From positions 90,999 through 154,998 of the forward strand of contig NZ_RAQQ01000019.1 of the NCBI RefSeq assembly GCF_003610785.1: a stretch of 64,000 nucleotides of DNA, read 5' to 3'. This document shows, piece after piece, positions 49,505 to 57,248 of this stretch; positions within the stretch are counted from its first letter, which is position 1, and every line of letters begins with the position of its first letter. Under the pieces are notes generated by a model that was not told where the DNA came from, ran no database searches, and saw only the letters and a list, made by a program, of their open reading frames with translations. The DNA is from Micromonospora globbae. Its GTDB lineage: Bacteria > Actinomycetota > Actinomycetes > Mycobacteriales > Micromonosporaceae. Made by a program: the position numbers and the translations under genes.

Positions 49505-50419
49505 ATGTTGGATGTGCGGCGCCTGCAGGTGCTGCGTGCCGTGGTGGCCAGCGGGTCGGTCAGCGCGGCGGCGCGGCAGCTCGGGTACACCCCGTCGGCG
49601 GTGAGCCAGCAGTTGGCGGTCCTGGAGCGGGAGGCCGCCGTGCAGCTGCTGGAACGGTCGGGTCGTGGCGTACGGCCCACGGAGGCGGGGCGGGTGCTGT
49701 CCGGGTACGCGGCGGCGATCGGTGAGCAGGTCGCCGAGGCCGAGGCGGCGCTGGCGGATCTGCGGGCCGGGCGGGCCGGGCGTGTGGTGCTGCGCTACTT
49801 CGCCACGGCCGGCGCGAGTCTGGTCGCGCCCGCCGTGGCGCGGCTGCGCCGGGAGCTGCCCGGTGTGGGGGTGGACCTGCGGATGGCCGACCCGGAGGAT
49901 CCGCTGCCGCAGGTCCGTGACGGCCGGGTCGACCTGGCGCTGGTGGTCCGCGCCGCGGACGCGCCGCCGATCGACGGGATCCGGTTGGTGCACCTGCGTG
50001 ACGACGCGTACCGGGCGGTGCTGCCGGCCGGGCATCCGCTGGCGGGGCGGCGGGTGCTCGACCTGGCCGACCTGGCCGACGAGCCGTGGGTGGGCAGCGA
50101 GTGGCCCGGCCCGTGCCGGGAGGCGGTGTCCGCCGCGTGTGCGGCCGCGGGGTTCTCGCCCCGGGTGGTGGTGGAGAGTGAGGACTACGCCACCGCGCAG
50201 GGGTTCGTGGCGGCCGGGCTGGGTGTGAGCCTGCTGCCGGAGACGGGGTTGGGCGGCGTGCACCGGGGTGTGCGGGTGCGCCCGGTGCGCCGGCCTCGTC
50301 CGGTGCGGGTGATCTGGGCGGCGGTGCGGGAGTCCGCGCCCGACACGCCCGCCCTGCGTGCTCTGCTCGCGGCGCTTCAGGCGACGGCGGCGGCCACCCC
50401 GCCCCCGGCGCCCCGGTGA
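49505..50419 (+). CDS. LysR family transcriptional regulator
   Basis: 304 residues. The N-terminal HTH reads LDVRRLQVLRAVVASGSVSA, then AARQLGYTPSAVSQQLAVLE and the LysR consensus VQLLERSGRGVRPTEAG. The periplasmic-binding-like effector domain follows from about residue 90 (VVLRYFATAGASLVAPAVAR) with PLPQVRDGRVDLALVV and GVSLLPETGL. It is divergent from the EamA exporter, the standard pairing in which LysR activates export when the substrate accumulates. ATG at 49505. Confidence 0.92.
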   Translation: MLDVRRLQVLRAVVASGSVSAAARQLGYTPSAVSQQLAVLEREAAVQLLERSGRGVRPTEAGRVLSGYAAAIGEQVAEAEAALADLRAGRAGRVVLRYFATAGASLVAPAVARLRRELPGVGVDLRMADPEDPLPQVRDGRVDLALVVRAADAPPIDGIRLVHLRDDAYRAVLPAGHPLAGRRVLDLADLADEPWVGSEWPGPCREAVSAACAAAGFSPRVVVESEDYATAQGFVAAGLGVSLLPETGLGGVHRGVRVRPVRRPRPVRVIWAAVRESAPDTPALRALLAALQATAAATPPPAPR

Positions 50420-50508
50420 CCGGTGGGCGCGGCGGCAGGCGGGCGACCCGGCGGGCGGCCGGGCCTCCGACCGCTGGCCGCCGGGCGGCCGCGCCCGCCG
50501 GCGCCCTG

Positions 50509-50587
50509 CAAGATCACGCTCGATGCGGAAAGTAGTGGCCTCCCGCAGCTCGGGAGGCCACTACTTCCGTGTTGCAGCGCGATCTTG
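50509..50587. repeat. Dispersed palindromic element (CAAGATC-type)
   Basis: Outer arms CAAGATC (50509-50515) and GATCTTG (50581-50587) enclose a perfect 16 bp stem, AAGTAGTGGCCTCCCG (50530-50545) and its complement (50551-50566), with a 5 nt loop. It shares the outer arms and general design with the element at 5671-5748, so both probably belong to one non-coding repeat family. It follows the LysR gene. Confidence 0.7.
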
Positions 50588-50643
50588 AGGGGTTGTCCAC
50601 AGGGTCAGCGGGGCGACCCGGGTCATCCGCCAGCCTGTACGGC

Positions 50644-50850
50644 ATGCCGAAGTCCCCTCGCCGTCCACCCCAGCTGCGCGGCCGGATCTTCCGCGGCTCC
50701 GCCGCCGTATCCCGGGGGCTGCTGAGCCGCAACGATCTGCGCAGCTCGGCCTGGCGACCGCTCTTTCGCGACGTCTACGCCGACGCGCAGGTCACCGTCA
50801 CGCACCGGACGAGGTGCCACGCGGTCGGGCGGCTGGTGAGCCTGGACACA
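50644..50850 (+). pseudogene. Truncated DUF559/AbiEi-type protein gene, N-terminal fragment
   Basis: From the ATG at 50644 the frame reads KSPRRPPQLRGRIFRGSAAV, SRGLLSRNDLRSSAWRPLFR and DVYADAQVTVTHRTRC. This is the N-terminal winged-helix-like part of a common actinobacterial family (LRGRVFRG...GLLTRxxLRSxAWRRLFRDVYAD) that normally continues for about 230 more residues to a DUF559/Vsr-like nuclease domain. Here the resemblance stops after about 60 residues, just before the TauE gene. I infer a deletion or replacement. Confidence 0.65.
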
Positions 50851-50893
50851 GGGGCGGGCGTCGGCGGCGGGCCGGTCGGAAGAATGGCCGCCC

Positions 50894-51667
50894 GTGGAGC
50901 CCGCATCGTTGATCACCCTGCTCACGGCGGCCGCCATGGCCGGTTGGGTCGACGCCGTCGTGGGCGGTGGCGGGTTGCTCCTGCTGCCGGCGCTGCTGGT
51001 GGCCGCGCCCGGTGTTCCGGTGGCCACGGCGCTGGGCACGAACAAGCTCGCCGCGATCGCCGGCACCGCGACAGCCGCGGCCACGTACGCGCGGCGCACC
51101 AAGGTCGACTGGGGGGTGGCGGGGCCGGCCGCCGGGGTGGCCGTGCTCAGCGCGGGGGTGGGCGCGGCGCTGGCCGGGGCGGTGCCGGCGGGCGCGTACC
51201 GGCCGGTGGTGCTCGTGGTGCTGCTCGCGGTGGCGGTGTTCGTGCTGCTGCGCCCCCGCCTGGGCGTGGTGGCCGAGCCGCGGCGGCGGACCCGCGCCCG
51301 GGTGGCCGCCGCGGTGGGCGTGGCCGGAGTGGGCATCGCCCTGTACGACGGGCTGATCGGCCCCGGCACCGGCACGTTCCTGGTGCTGGCGTTCACGGCG
51401 CTGGTCGGCGCGGACTTCGTGCACGGGTCGGCCATGGCGAAGGTCGTGAACGCCGGCACGAACCTCGGCGCGCTCGTGGTGTTCGGGGTGACCGGGCACG
51501 TGTGGTGGCTGCTGGGCGCCGGCATGGCCCTGTGCAACATCGCCGGCGCGGTGCTCGGGGCGCGCATGGCGTTGCGCCGCGGCGCCGGGTTCGTCCGCGT
51601 CGTGCTGCTGGTCGTGGTCCTCGCGCTGATCGGCAAGCTCGGCTACGACCAGTGGCTGGCCGGCTGA
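50894..51667 (+). CDS. TauE/SafE family sulfite exporter-like permease
   Basis: 257 residues, about eight membrane helices in two repeats. MAGWVDAVVGGGGLLLLPAL (G-GG-L-x-P) and ATALGTNKLAAIAGTATAAA (the TNK motif) are hallmarks; the second repeat has LYDGLIGPGTGTFLVLAF and VVNAGTNLGALVVFG. It exports sulfite, sulfoacetate or related anions in characterised members. GTG start at 50894. Its stop overlaps the start of the next gene (TGATG), so they are coupled. Confidence 0.9.
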   Translation: MEPASLITLLTAAAMAGWVDAVVGGGGLLLLPALLVAAPGVPVATALGTNKLAAIAGTATAAATYARRTKVDWGVAGPAAGVAVLSAGVGAALAGAVPAGAYRPVVLVVLLAVAVFVLLRPRLGVVAEPRRRTRARVAAAVGVAGVGIALYDGLIGPGTGTFLVLAFTALVGADFVHGSAMAKVVNAGTNLGALVVFGVTGHVWWLLGAGMALCNIAGAVLGARMALRRGAGFVRVVLLVVVLALIGKLGYDQWLAG

Positions 51668-52440
51668 TGCCGGTCCGCGCCGAACACGACCGCACGGTGC
51701 TGGCCGGGCTGCTGGGCGCCGACCCGGTGCTGCACGCGTACCAGCTCGGCGACCTCGACGACTTCTTCTGGCCGTACACGTCGTGGTTCCGCCGCGGCGA
51801 CCAGGTGGCCCTGCTCTACCACGGCGCGGACCCGCCGACGCTGCTGGCGTTCGCCGCCCCCGCGCGGCTGGGCGACGCGGCGGCGCTGCTCGGTGAGCTG
51901 GCCCCGGTGCTGCCGGCGCGGCTGTACGCGCACCTCTCCCCCGGCCTGGAGTCGGCCCTGGAACCGGCGTTCGACGTCGACGGCGCGGGCGCGCACCACA
52001 AGATGGCGCTCACCGACCCGGCGCGACTTTCCCGGGTCGCCGGCGCCGGGGAGCCGTTGGGCGTCGCCGACCTGCCGCAGCTGCGCGCCCTGTACGACGC
52101 CGCGTACCCGGGCAACTGGTTCGACCCGCGGATGCTGGAGACCGGGCAGTACCTGGGTGTCCGCGAGGGCGGTGAACTGGTGGCCGTGGCGGGGGTGCAC
52201 GTGTGGTCCCCGGCCTACCGGGTGGCGGCGCTGGGCAACGTCACCACCCATCCGCGGGTGCGGGGACGGGGCCTGGGCACGGCGGTGGTGGCGGCGCTGT
52301 GCCGTCGGCTGCGCGCGCACGTCACCCACGTCACCCTCAACGTCCGCGCCGACAACACCCCGGCCCTGCGGTTGTACGAGCGGTTGGGCTTCACCCGGGT
52401 GGCCGACTACGGCGAGTACGCCCTGACCGCCCGCCGGTGA
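51667..52440 (+). CDS. GNAT family acetyltransferase (two-domain)
   Basis: 257 residues. The N-terminal half (VLHAYQLGDLDDFFWPYTSW, then a degenerate GNAT-like fold) is followed by a full GNAT domain from about residue 130: LRALYDAAYPGNWFDPRMLE, VAVAGVHVWSPAYRVAALGN, VTTHPRVRGRGLGTAVVAAL (motif A) and NTPALRLYERLGFTRVADYG (motif B). This double arrangement matches the GCN5-related FR47-like group. It is coupled to TauE, suggesting that its substrate may be related to the transported anion, but this is inference. Confidence 0.88.
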   Translation: MPVRAEHDRTVLAGLLGADPVLHAYQLGDLDDFFWPYTSWFRRGDQVALLYHGADPPTLLAFAAPARLGDAAALLGELAPVLPARLYAHLSPGLESALEPAFDVDGAGAHHKMALTDPARLSRVAGAGEPLGVADLPQLRALYDAAYPGNWFDPRMLETGQYLGVREGGELVAVAGVHVWSPAYRVAALGNVTTHPRVRGRGLGTAVVAALCRRLRAHVTHVTLNVRADNTPALRLYERLGFTRVADYGEYALTARR

Positions 52441-52489
52441 GGCGAGCCGGACACCCGCCGGCGCGGCCGTCGCCCGACGGCGGGTGCGG

Positions 52490-52999
52490 TCAGCCGCTGC
52501 GGCGGGGCGAGTCGAAGCGGCCGGCCCGGATCTCCCGCAGCGCCCGCCGCCGCGTCTCCCCGCGCAGCGTGTCCACGTAGAGCCGGCCGTGCAGGTGGTC
52601 GGTCTCGTGCTGCAACGCCCGGGCGAGGAAGCCGCTGCCGGAGATCGTCAACGGTTCGCCGTGCTGGTCGAACCCGCGGGCCGTGGCGTGCAGGGCACGC
52701 CGCGTCGGGAAGTACAGCCCGGGGATGGACAGGCAGCCCTCGTCGTCCTCCTGGGTCTCCTCGGACAGTTCGAGGGTCGGGTTGACCAGGTGTCCGCGGT
52801 GGCCGTCGGCGTCGTAGACGAACACCTGCGCGTCCACGCCGATCTGCGGGGCGGCGACACCGGCCCGGCCGGGCGCGCCGAGCAGGGTGTCCATCAGGTC
52901 GGTGACCAGGGCGCGCAGCTCGGCGTCGAAGCTGGTCACCGGCGCGCACGAGGTGCGCAGCACCGGGTCGCCGATGATCCGGATGGGGCGCATCGTCAT
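52490..52999 (-). CDS. def: Peptide deformylase
   Basis: 169 residues. Motif 1 is GRAGVAAPQIGVD (G-x-G-x-AAxQ in a variant form with Arg-Ala in place of Gly), motif 2 is DDEGCLSIPG (Cys metal ligand) and motif 3 is LQHETDHLHGRLYVD (HExxH). It removes the formyl group from nascent N-termini using Fe2+. The C-terminal basic helix (RGETRRRALREIRAG) is of the type seen in actinobacterial Def. ATG at 52999. It is convergent with a GNAT gene and downstream of TetR. Confidence 0.94.
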   Translation of the reverse strand: MTMRPIRIIGDPVLRTSCAPVTSFDAELRALVTDLMDTLLGAPGRAGVAAPQIGVDAQVFVYDADGHRGHLVNPTLELSEETQEDDEGCLSIPGLYFPTRRALHATARGFDQHGEPLTISGSGFLARALQHETDHLHGRLYVDTLRGETRRRALREIRAGRFDSPRRSG

Positions 53000-53009
53000 G
53001 CCCGCAAGA

Positions 53010-53780
53010 TTATCCGGCGGCGTCCCGGCCGCGGATGAGCACCTCGATGCCGTCGAGGATGCGGGCCAGACCGAACTCGAACGCCCTCGCCGGGTCGCTG
53101 GCGGCCTGGTACTCCTCCCCGGCGGCCGCGCCGACCCGCGCGGCGAGGGGGAACCGGCGGGCGTCCATGACCTTCTCCAGGTACGGGGCGTGCGCCCGCC
53201 ACCACTGCTCCTCGGTCATCCCGGTGCGCTCGGCGGCCTGCGCCTGCTCCACGGCGCCGCGTACCGCGCCGTGGACGAACCCGCCGAGCAGGGTGACCAC
53301 GGCGTCCATCTCCAGGTCGGTGAGGCCGATGCCGTCGACGGCGCGCAGTTCCCGCTCGTAGCGGGCGATCAGGTTGGGCCCCAGCGGCGGCCGGGTGGTG
53401 GCGACCTGCAACAGCCAGGGGTGGCGCACGTACAGCGTCCAGCTCTCCCGGGCGAGGTGTTCCAGGCGGGCCCGCCAGCCGCCGTCGGGCAGGTCGGTGG
53501 CCAGGGTCTCGCCGTAGACGGTGTCGAGCATGAGGTCCAGCAGCTCACCCTTGCCGGGCACGTGGGTGTAGAGGGACATGGTGCCCACGCCGAGGCGTTC
53601 GGCCACGCGGCGCATGGACAGGGCGGCGAGGCCCTCGGTGTCGGCGACCTCGACGGCGGCCCGCACGATCCGGTCCACGGTGAGGTCGGTGCGCCCCCGG
53701 CGGCTGGCCGGCTCCCGCGTGCGCCAGAGCAGGGCGAGGCTGCGGGCGGGATCCCCGGTGCCGCTGTACTCGGTGGTCAC
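53010..53780 (-). CDS. TetR family regulator of the adjacent ABC exporter
   Basis: 256 residues. The HTH reads LTVDRIVRAAVEVADTEGLA, ALSMRRVAERLGVGTMSLYT and HVPGKGELLDLMLD. A TetR_C_1-type ligand domain follows, with WLLQVATTRPPLGPNLIARY and DAVVTLLGGFVHGAVRGAVE. GTG start at 53780. It is divergent from a DrrA-like ABC transporter, with a 25 bp dyad between, so it almost certainly represses the exporter and releases on drug binding. It is not part of a biosynthetic cluster. Confidence 0.92.
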   Translation of the reverse strand: MTTEYSGTGDPARSLALLWRTREPASRRGRTDLTVDRIVRAAVEVADTEGLAALSMRRVAERLGVGTMSLYTHVPGKGELLDLMLDTVYGETLATDLPDGGWRARLEHLARESWTLYVRHPWLLQVATTRPPLGPNLIARYERELRAVDGIGLTDLEMDAVVTLLGGFVHGAVRGAVEQAQAAERTGMTEEQWWRAHAPYLEKVMDARRFPLAARVGAAAGEEYQAASDPARAFEFGLARILDGIEVLIRGRDAAG

Positions 53781-53806
53781 GTCCCGGACTCTATCGCCAC
53801 CCTCGC

Positions 53807-53831
53807 CGTACGATGTACCGTACAGCATACG
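53807..53831. promoter_or_regulatory. TetR operator between regulator and ABC genes
   Basis: A dyad centred on 53819: CGTA (53807-53810), TGTAC (53814-53818), then GTACA (53820-53824) and TACG (53828-53831). It lies 24 bp before the ABC ATPase start and 27 bp before the regulator start, so bound TetR covers both promoters. Confidence 0.75.
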
Positions 53832-53854
53832 ACGAACGAGTGGAGGGAGCGCGG

Positions 53855-54808
53855 ATGCACACCGCGGCGATCGAGGCCGAAGGACTGCGCAAGAGATACG
53901 GCGACACGCACGCCCTGGCCGGGCTGGACCTGGCCGTGCCGGCGGGCACCGTGTGCGGGCTGCTCGGCCCCAACGGGGCGGGCAAGACCACGGCCGTGCG
54001 GATCCTCACCACGCTGCTGCGCCCCGACGGGGGGCGCGCCCGCGTGGCCGGGCACGACCTGCTGCGCCACCCCGACCGCGTCCGCGCCGCGATCGGCCTG
54101 GTCGGGCAGCACGCCGCCGTCGACGAGGTGCTCACCGGGCGGCAGAACCTCACGCTGTTCGGCCGGCTGCACCACCTGCCCCGGCGGGCGGCCCAGGCCC
54201 GCGCCGACGAGCTGCTCGACCGGTTCGGCCTGACCGACGCGGCGACCCGCCCGGTGTCCGGCTACTCCGGCGGCATGCGCCGGCGCCTCGACCTGGCCGC
54301 CAGCCTGGTCCTCGCCCCGCCGGTGCTGTTCCTCGACGAGCCCACCACCGGGCTGGACCCCCGCGCCCGCAGCGAGGTGTGGGACGCCGTGCGGGCGCTC
54401 GTCGCCGCCGGCACCACCGTCCTGCTCACCACCCAGTACCTCGACGAGGCCGACCAGCTCGCCGACACCGTGGCCGTCGTCGACGCCGGCCGGGTCGTCG
54501 CCGCCGGGAGCCCCGAGCGGCTCAAGGACGACATCGGCGGCGACCGGCTCGACCTGCTGCTGCACCACGCCGCCGACCTCGACCGGGCCGCGGCCGTGGT
54601 CGCCGCCACCACCGCCGCCACCCCCAGCGTGGACGCCACGGCGCTGCGGATCAGCGTCCCGGTCGGCGACCGGGTCAACGCCCTCGCGGCCGTGCTGCAC
54701 GCCCTGCGACACGAGGCCGTCGACGTGGCCGACGTCGCGCTGCGCCGCCCCACCCTCGACGAGGTGTTCCTCCGCCTGACCGACACCACCCGGACGGTGA
54801 CCGTATGA
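53855..54808 (+). CDS. Daunorubicin-resistance-type (DrrA) ABC transporter ATP-binding protein
   Basis: About 317 residues. Walker A is GLLGPNGAGKTTAVRIL, the Q-loop is IGLVGQHAAVDEVLTG, the signature is VSGYSGGMRRRLDLAASL, Walker B is PPVLFLDEPTTGLDP and the H-loop region is LLTTQYLDEADQLAD (Gln in place of His, as in DrrA-type proteins). The C-terminal domain (about 225-317) ends PTLDEVFLRLTD, the DrrA_CTD hallmark. It energises drug export with the overlapping permease. ATG at 53855 with GGAGGGAG upstream. Confidence 0.94.
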   Translation: MHTAAIEAEGLRKRYGDTHALAGLDLAVPAGTVCGLLGPNGAGKTTAVRILTTLLRPDGGRARVAGHDLLRHPDRVRAAIGLVGQHAAVDEVLTGRQNLTLFGRLHHLPRRAAQARADELLDRFGLTDAATRPVSGYSGGMRRRLDLAASLVLAPPVLFLDEPTTGLDPRARSEVWDAVRALVAAGTTVLLTTQYLDEADQLADTVAVVDAGRVVAAGSPERLKDDIGGDRLDLLLHHAADLDRAAAVVAATTAATPSVDATALRISVPVGDRVNALAAVLHALRHEAVDVADVALRRPTLDEVFLRLTDTTRTVTV

Positions 54809-55617
54809 GCACGACGACCCTCGGCGCGCACCGGCTGCGGTGGGCCGTGACCGACACCCTCGTCCTGACCGGCCGGGCGCTGGCGCACTGGACCCGCCAG
54901 CCCGGGCAGCTGATCGCCGGCCTGCTCTTCCCCGTGCTGCTGGTGCTCATGTTCGGCTACCTGTTCGGCGGCGCCATGTCGGTGCCCGGTGGCGGCGACT
55001 ACCGCGAGTTCCTGCTCCCCGGCATGTTCGTCATGACCATGGCCTTCGGCATCGAGGCCAGCTACGCGGCGGTGGCCAGCGACACCGCCCGCGGCGTCAC
55101 CGACCGGTTCCGGTCCCTGCCCATGGCCCGCTCCGCGGTGGTCGGCGGCCGCGCCGTCGCCGATCTGCTGCACTCCGCGGCCGGGCTCGTCGTGATGCTC
55201 GGCTGCGGGTGGCTCGTCGGCTGGCGCTGGCACAACGGGCTCGCCCCGGCGCTCGTGGCCGTCGGGCTGCTCCTGCTGCTGCGCGTGGCGCTGATCTGGG
55301 CCGGCATCTACCTGGCGCTGCTGCTGCGCCGCCCGGAGTCCATCGTGGCCCTGCAGATCCTCGTCTGGCCGGTCGGGTTCACCTCCAACGCGTACGTCCC
55401 GCCCGAGACCATGCCGGGCTGGCTCGGCGCGGTCGCCGAGTGGAACCCGCTGTCGGCGACCGTCGCGGCGTGCCGGGAACTGTTCGGCAACCCCGGCTGG
55501 GGCGGCGACTCGTTCGCCGCGCAGCACGCCCTCGCCCTCGCCGTGGCCTGGCCGCTGCTGCTCGTCGCGGTCTTCCTGCCCCTGTCCGTGCGCCGGTACC
55601 GGCAGCTGGGCCGCTGA
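54805..55617 (+). CDS. ABC-2 type permease (DrrB-like)
   Basis: 270 residues, six membrane helices. LALHWTRQPGQ-like start (GRALAHWTRQPGQLIAGLLF), PVLLVLMFGYLFGGAMSVPG, a DYREFLLPGMFVMTMAFGIE loop, VTDRFRSLPMARSAVVGGRA and the final PPETMPGWLGAVAEWNPLSA give the DrrB/ABC2 pattern. Its ATG overlaps the TGA of the ATPase (ATGA), so the subunits are coupled. The pair probably exports a hydrophobic compound under TetR control. Confidence 0.93.
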   Translation: MSTTTLGAHRLRWAVTDTLVLTGRALAHWTRQPGQLIAGLLFPVLLVLMFGYLFGGAMSVPGGGDYREFLLPGMFVMTMAFGIEASYAAVASDTARGVTDRFRSLPMARSAVVGGRAVADLLHSAAGLVVMLGCGWLVGWRWHNGLAPALVAVGLLLLLRVALIWAGIYLALLLRRPESIVALQILVWPVGFTSNAYVPPETMPGWLGAVAEWNPLSATVAACRELFGNPGWGGDSFAAQHALALAVAWPLLLVAVFLPLSVRRYRQLGR

Positions 55618-55623
55618 CCCGTC

Positions 55624-55655
55624 CCGCCGGCGCCCCGGGTGCGGGGCGCCGGCGG
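55624..55655. terminator. Bidirectional terminator between ABC and MarR units
   Basis: Perfect 13 bp arms CCGCCGGCGCCCC (55624-55636) and complement (55643-55655), 6 nt loop, between convergent stops (the right arm ends just 2 bp before the MarR stop at 55657). Confidence 0.75.
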
Positions 55656-55656
55656 C

Positions 55657-56139
55657 TCAGGGCGCCGGTGGCAGGCCGGCGTCGGCGATGCGCCGGCGCA
55701 GCGGCCGGCGGCGTACGGCGGCGAGCACCGCCCGCAACACCTCGGTCAGGGGTGCGGGCAGCTCGCCGTCGAGGTCCCGCAGGGCCGCCGCGGTGGCCGC
55801 CCACTCCGCCTCGACGACGGGCAGCAGCGCGCGGGCCCGGTCGGTCAGGTGCACGACGCGCTGCCGGGCGTCCGCCCCCGGGGCCAGCTCGACCAGGCCG
55901 GCCCGCGCCATCTGCGCCACGGTCTGGCTGGCCGCGGAGTGGGTGACCCCGACCCGGCGGGCCAGGTCGCGGATCGGCAACGGCCCGTCGGCGACGAGCA
56001 CCCGCAGCGGCGGGGAGAACCGGGGCCGGTAGTCGGGGAGGCCCCGCTGTTCGTACACGGCGGCCACGTCGCCGTCGAGCACCTCCAGCACCCGCCGCAG
56101 CAGCGTCCCCACGGCCTCCCGGTCCGGCACCTCGCTCAC
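55657..56139 (-). CDS. MarR family transcriptional regulator
   Basis: 160 residues. HTH and wing: LPIRDLARRVGVTHSAASQT, VAQMARAGLVELAPGADARQ and RVVHLTDRARALLP. A RGLPDYRPRFSPPLRVLVAD segment precedes the HTH, as in the MarR group that controls adjacent hydrolases. It is divergent from the proline iminopeptidase gene, and the palindrome between their starts is the likely common operator. GTG start at 56139, very close to the operator, so its mRNA may be leaderless. Confidence 0.9.
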   Translation of the reverse strand: MSEVPDREAVGTLLRRVLEVLDGDVAAVYEQRGLPDYRPRFSPPLRVLVADGPLPIRDLARRVGVTHSAASQTVAQMARAGLVELAPGADARQRVVHLTDRARALLPVVEAEWAATAAALRDLDGELPAPLTEVLRAVLAAVRRRPLRRRIADAGLPPAP

Positions 56140-56146
56140 CCCGCTA

Positions 56147-56164
56147 ATGTAACAGCGCTGTCAT
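56147..56164. promoter_or_regulatory. MarR operator
   Basis: ATGTAACAGCGCTGTCAT with a perfect ACAGCGCTGT core (56152-56161), lying between the divergent MarR and iminopeptidase starts. TAATGT at 56145-56150 is a possible -10 of the iminopeptidase gene overlapping the site. Confidence 0.7.
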
Positions 56165-56180
56165 AACTGAGGGAGGACGC

Positions 56181-57131
56181 ATGTACGCACCCGCCGAGCC
56201 GTACGCGCACGGCCTGCTCGACGTCGGCGACGGCCAGCTCGTGTACTGGGAGACCTGCGGCAACCCGGACGGCACCCCGGCGGTGGTGCTGCACGGCGGC
56301 CCCGGCTCCGGCGCCACGGCGGGCTGGCGGCGCTACTTCGACCCGGCCCGCTACCGGGTGGTCCTGTTCGACCAGCGCGGCTGCGGGCGCAGCCTCCCCC
56401 ACGCCGCCGACCCGGCCGTGGACCTGTCCGTCAACACGACCGGCCACCTGGTCGCCGACATCGAACGGCTGCGCGAGCACCTCGGCGTGGACCGCTGGCT
56501 GGTGCTCGGCGCCTCCTGGGGCTCGACCCTCGGCCTCGCGTACGCCCAGCGCCACCCCGACCGGGTGAGCGCACTGGTGCTGTTCAGCGTGGTCACCACG
56601 ACCCGCCGGGAGGTGGAGTGGATCACCCGGGACATGGGTCGGATCTTCCCGGCCGAGTGGGCCCGCTTCCGCGACGGCGTGCCGCCGACCGACCGGGACG
56701 GCAACCTCGCCGCCGCGTACGCCCGCCTGCTGGCCGACCCGGACCCGGCGGTGCGGGAGCGGGCCGCGCGCGACTGGTGCGCCTGGGACGACACGCACGT
56801 GCGCACCGTGCCCGGCGCGGGCCCCGACCCGCGGTTCGCCGACCCCCGGTTCCGGATGCTGTCGGCGCGGCTGGTGACCCACTACTGGAGCAACGCGGCG
56901 TTCCTGCCCGACGGGCAGCTGCTGCGCGACGCCGGCCGGCTGGCCGGGATCCCCGGGGTCCTGCTGCACGGGCGGCTGGACGTCAGCAGCCCGCCGGACA
57001 TCCCGTGGCAGCTCGCGCAGGCGTGGCCGGACGCCCGCCTCGAGCTAGTGGAGACCGCCGGGCACGGCGCCGGCGGCGGCATCGGCGAGCGGGTGGTCGC
57101 CGCCCTCGACGAATTCGCCGACCGGGGGTGA
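56181..57131 (+). CDS. pip: Proline iminopeptidase
   Basis: 316 residues, alpha/beta hydrolase. The oxyanion loop is AVVLHGGPGSGATAGWRRYF (HGGPG), followed by RVVLFDQRGCGRSLPHA (DQRGCGRS, specific to this family) and the nucleophile elbow LVLGASWGSTLGLAYAQ (G-x-S-W-G-S). Asp near LLHGRLDVSSPPD and His in VETAGHGAGGG complete the triad. It removes N-terminal proline from peptides. ATG at 56181 with GGGAGG upstream. MarR-controlled expression is suggested by the operator. Confidence 0.94.
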   Translation: MYAPAEPYAHGLLDVGDGQLVYWETCGNPDGTPAVVLHGGPGSGATAGWRRYFDPARYRVVLFDQRGCGRSLPHAADPAVDLSVNTTGHLVADIERLREHLGVDRWLVLGASWGSTLGLAYAQRHPDRVSALVLFSVVTTTRREVEWITRDMGRIFPAEWARFRDGVPPTDRDGNLAAAYARLLADPDPAVRERAARDWCAWDDTHVRTVPGAGPDPRFADPRFRMLSARLVTHYWSNAAFLPDGQLLRDAGRLAGIPGVLLHGRLDVSSPPDIPWQLAQAWPDARLELVETAGHGAGGGIGERVVAALDEFADRG

Positions 57132-57136
57132 GCCGG

Positions 57137-57156
57137 CCCGCCGGGTGCCCGGCGGG
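57137..57156 (+). terminator. Terminator after pip
   Basis: CCCGCCGGG (57137-57145) and CCCGGCGGG (57148-57156) form a 9 bp hairpin five bases after the pip stop. Confidence 0.5.
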
Positions 57157-57248
57157 GTCGTGACGTCCCGGCGGGCGCGCCGGCGGAACGGCGCGCCCGG
57201 GCCGAACTCGGCCGGCCCGGATGGCCCGGGGTGGTCGCGCGGGAGGGG

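Noticed and set aside
53010..55617. TetR plus DrrAB-like exporter as the edge of an antibiotic cluster
   Set aside because: Neighbours are peptide deformylase and proline iminopeptidase; no biosynthetic genes are in the window.
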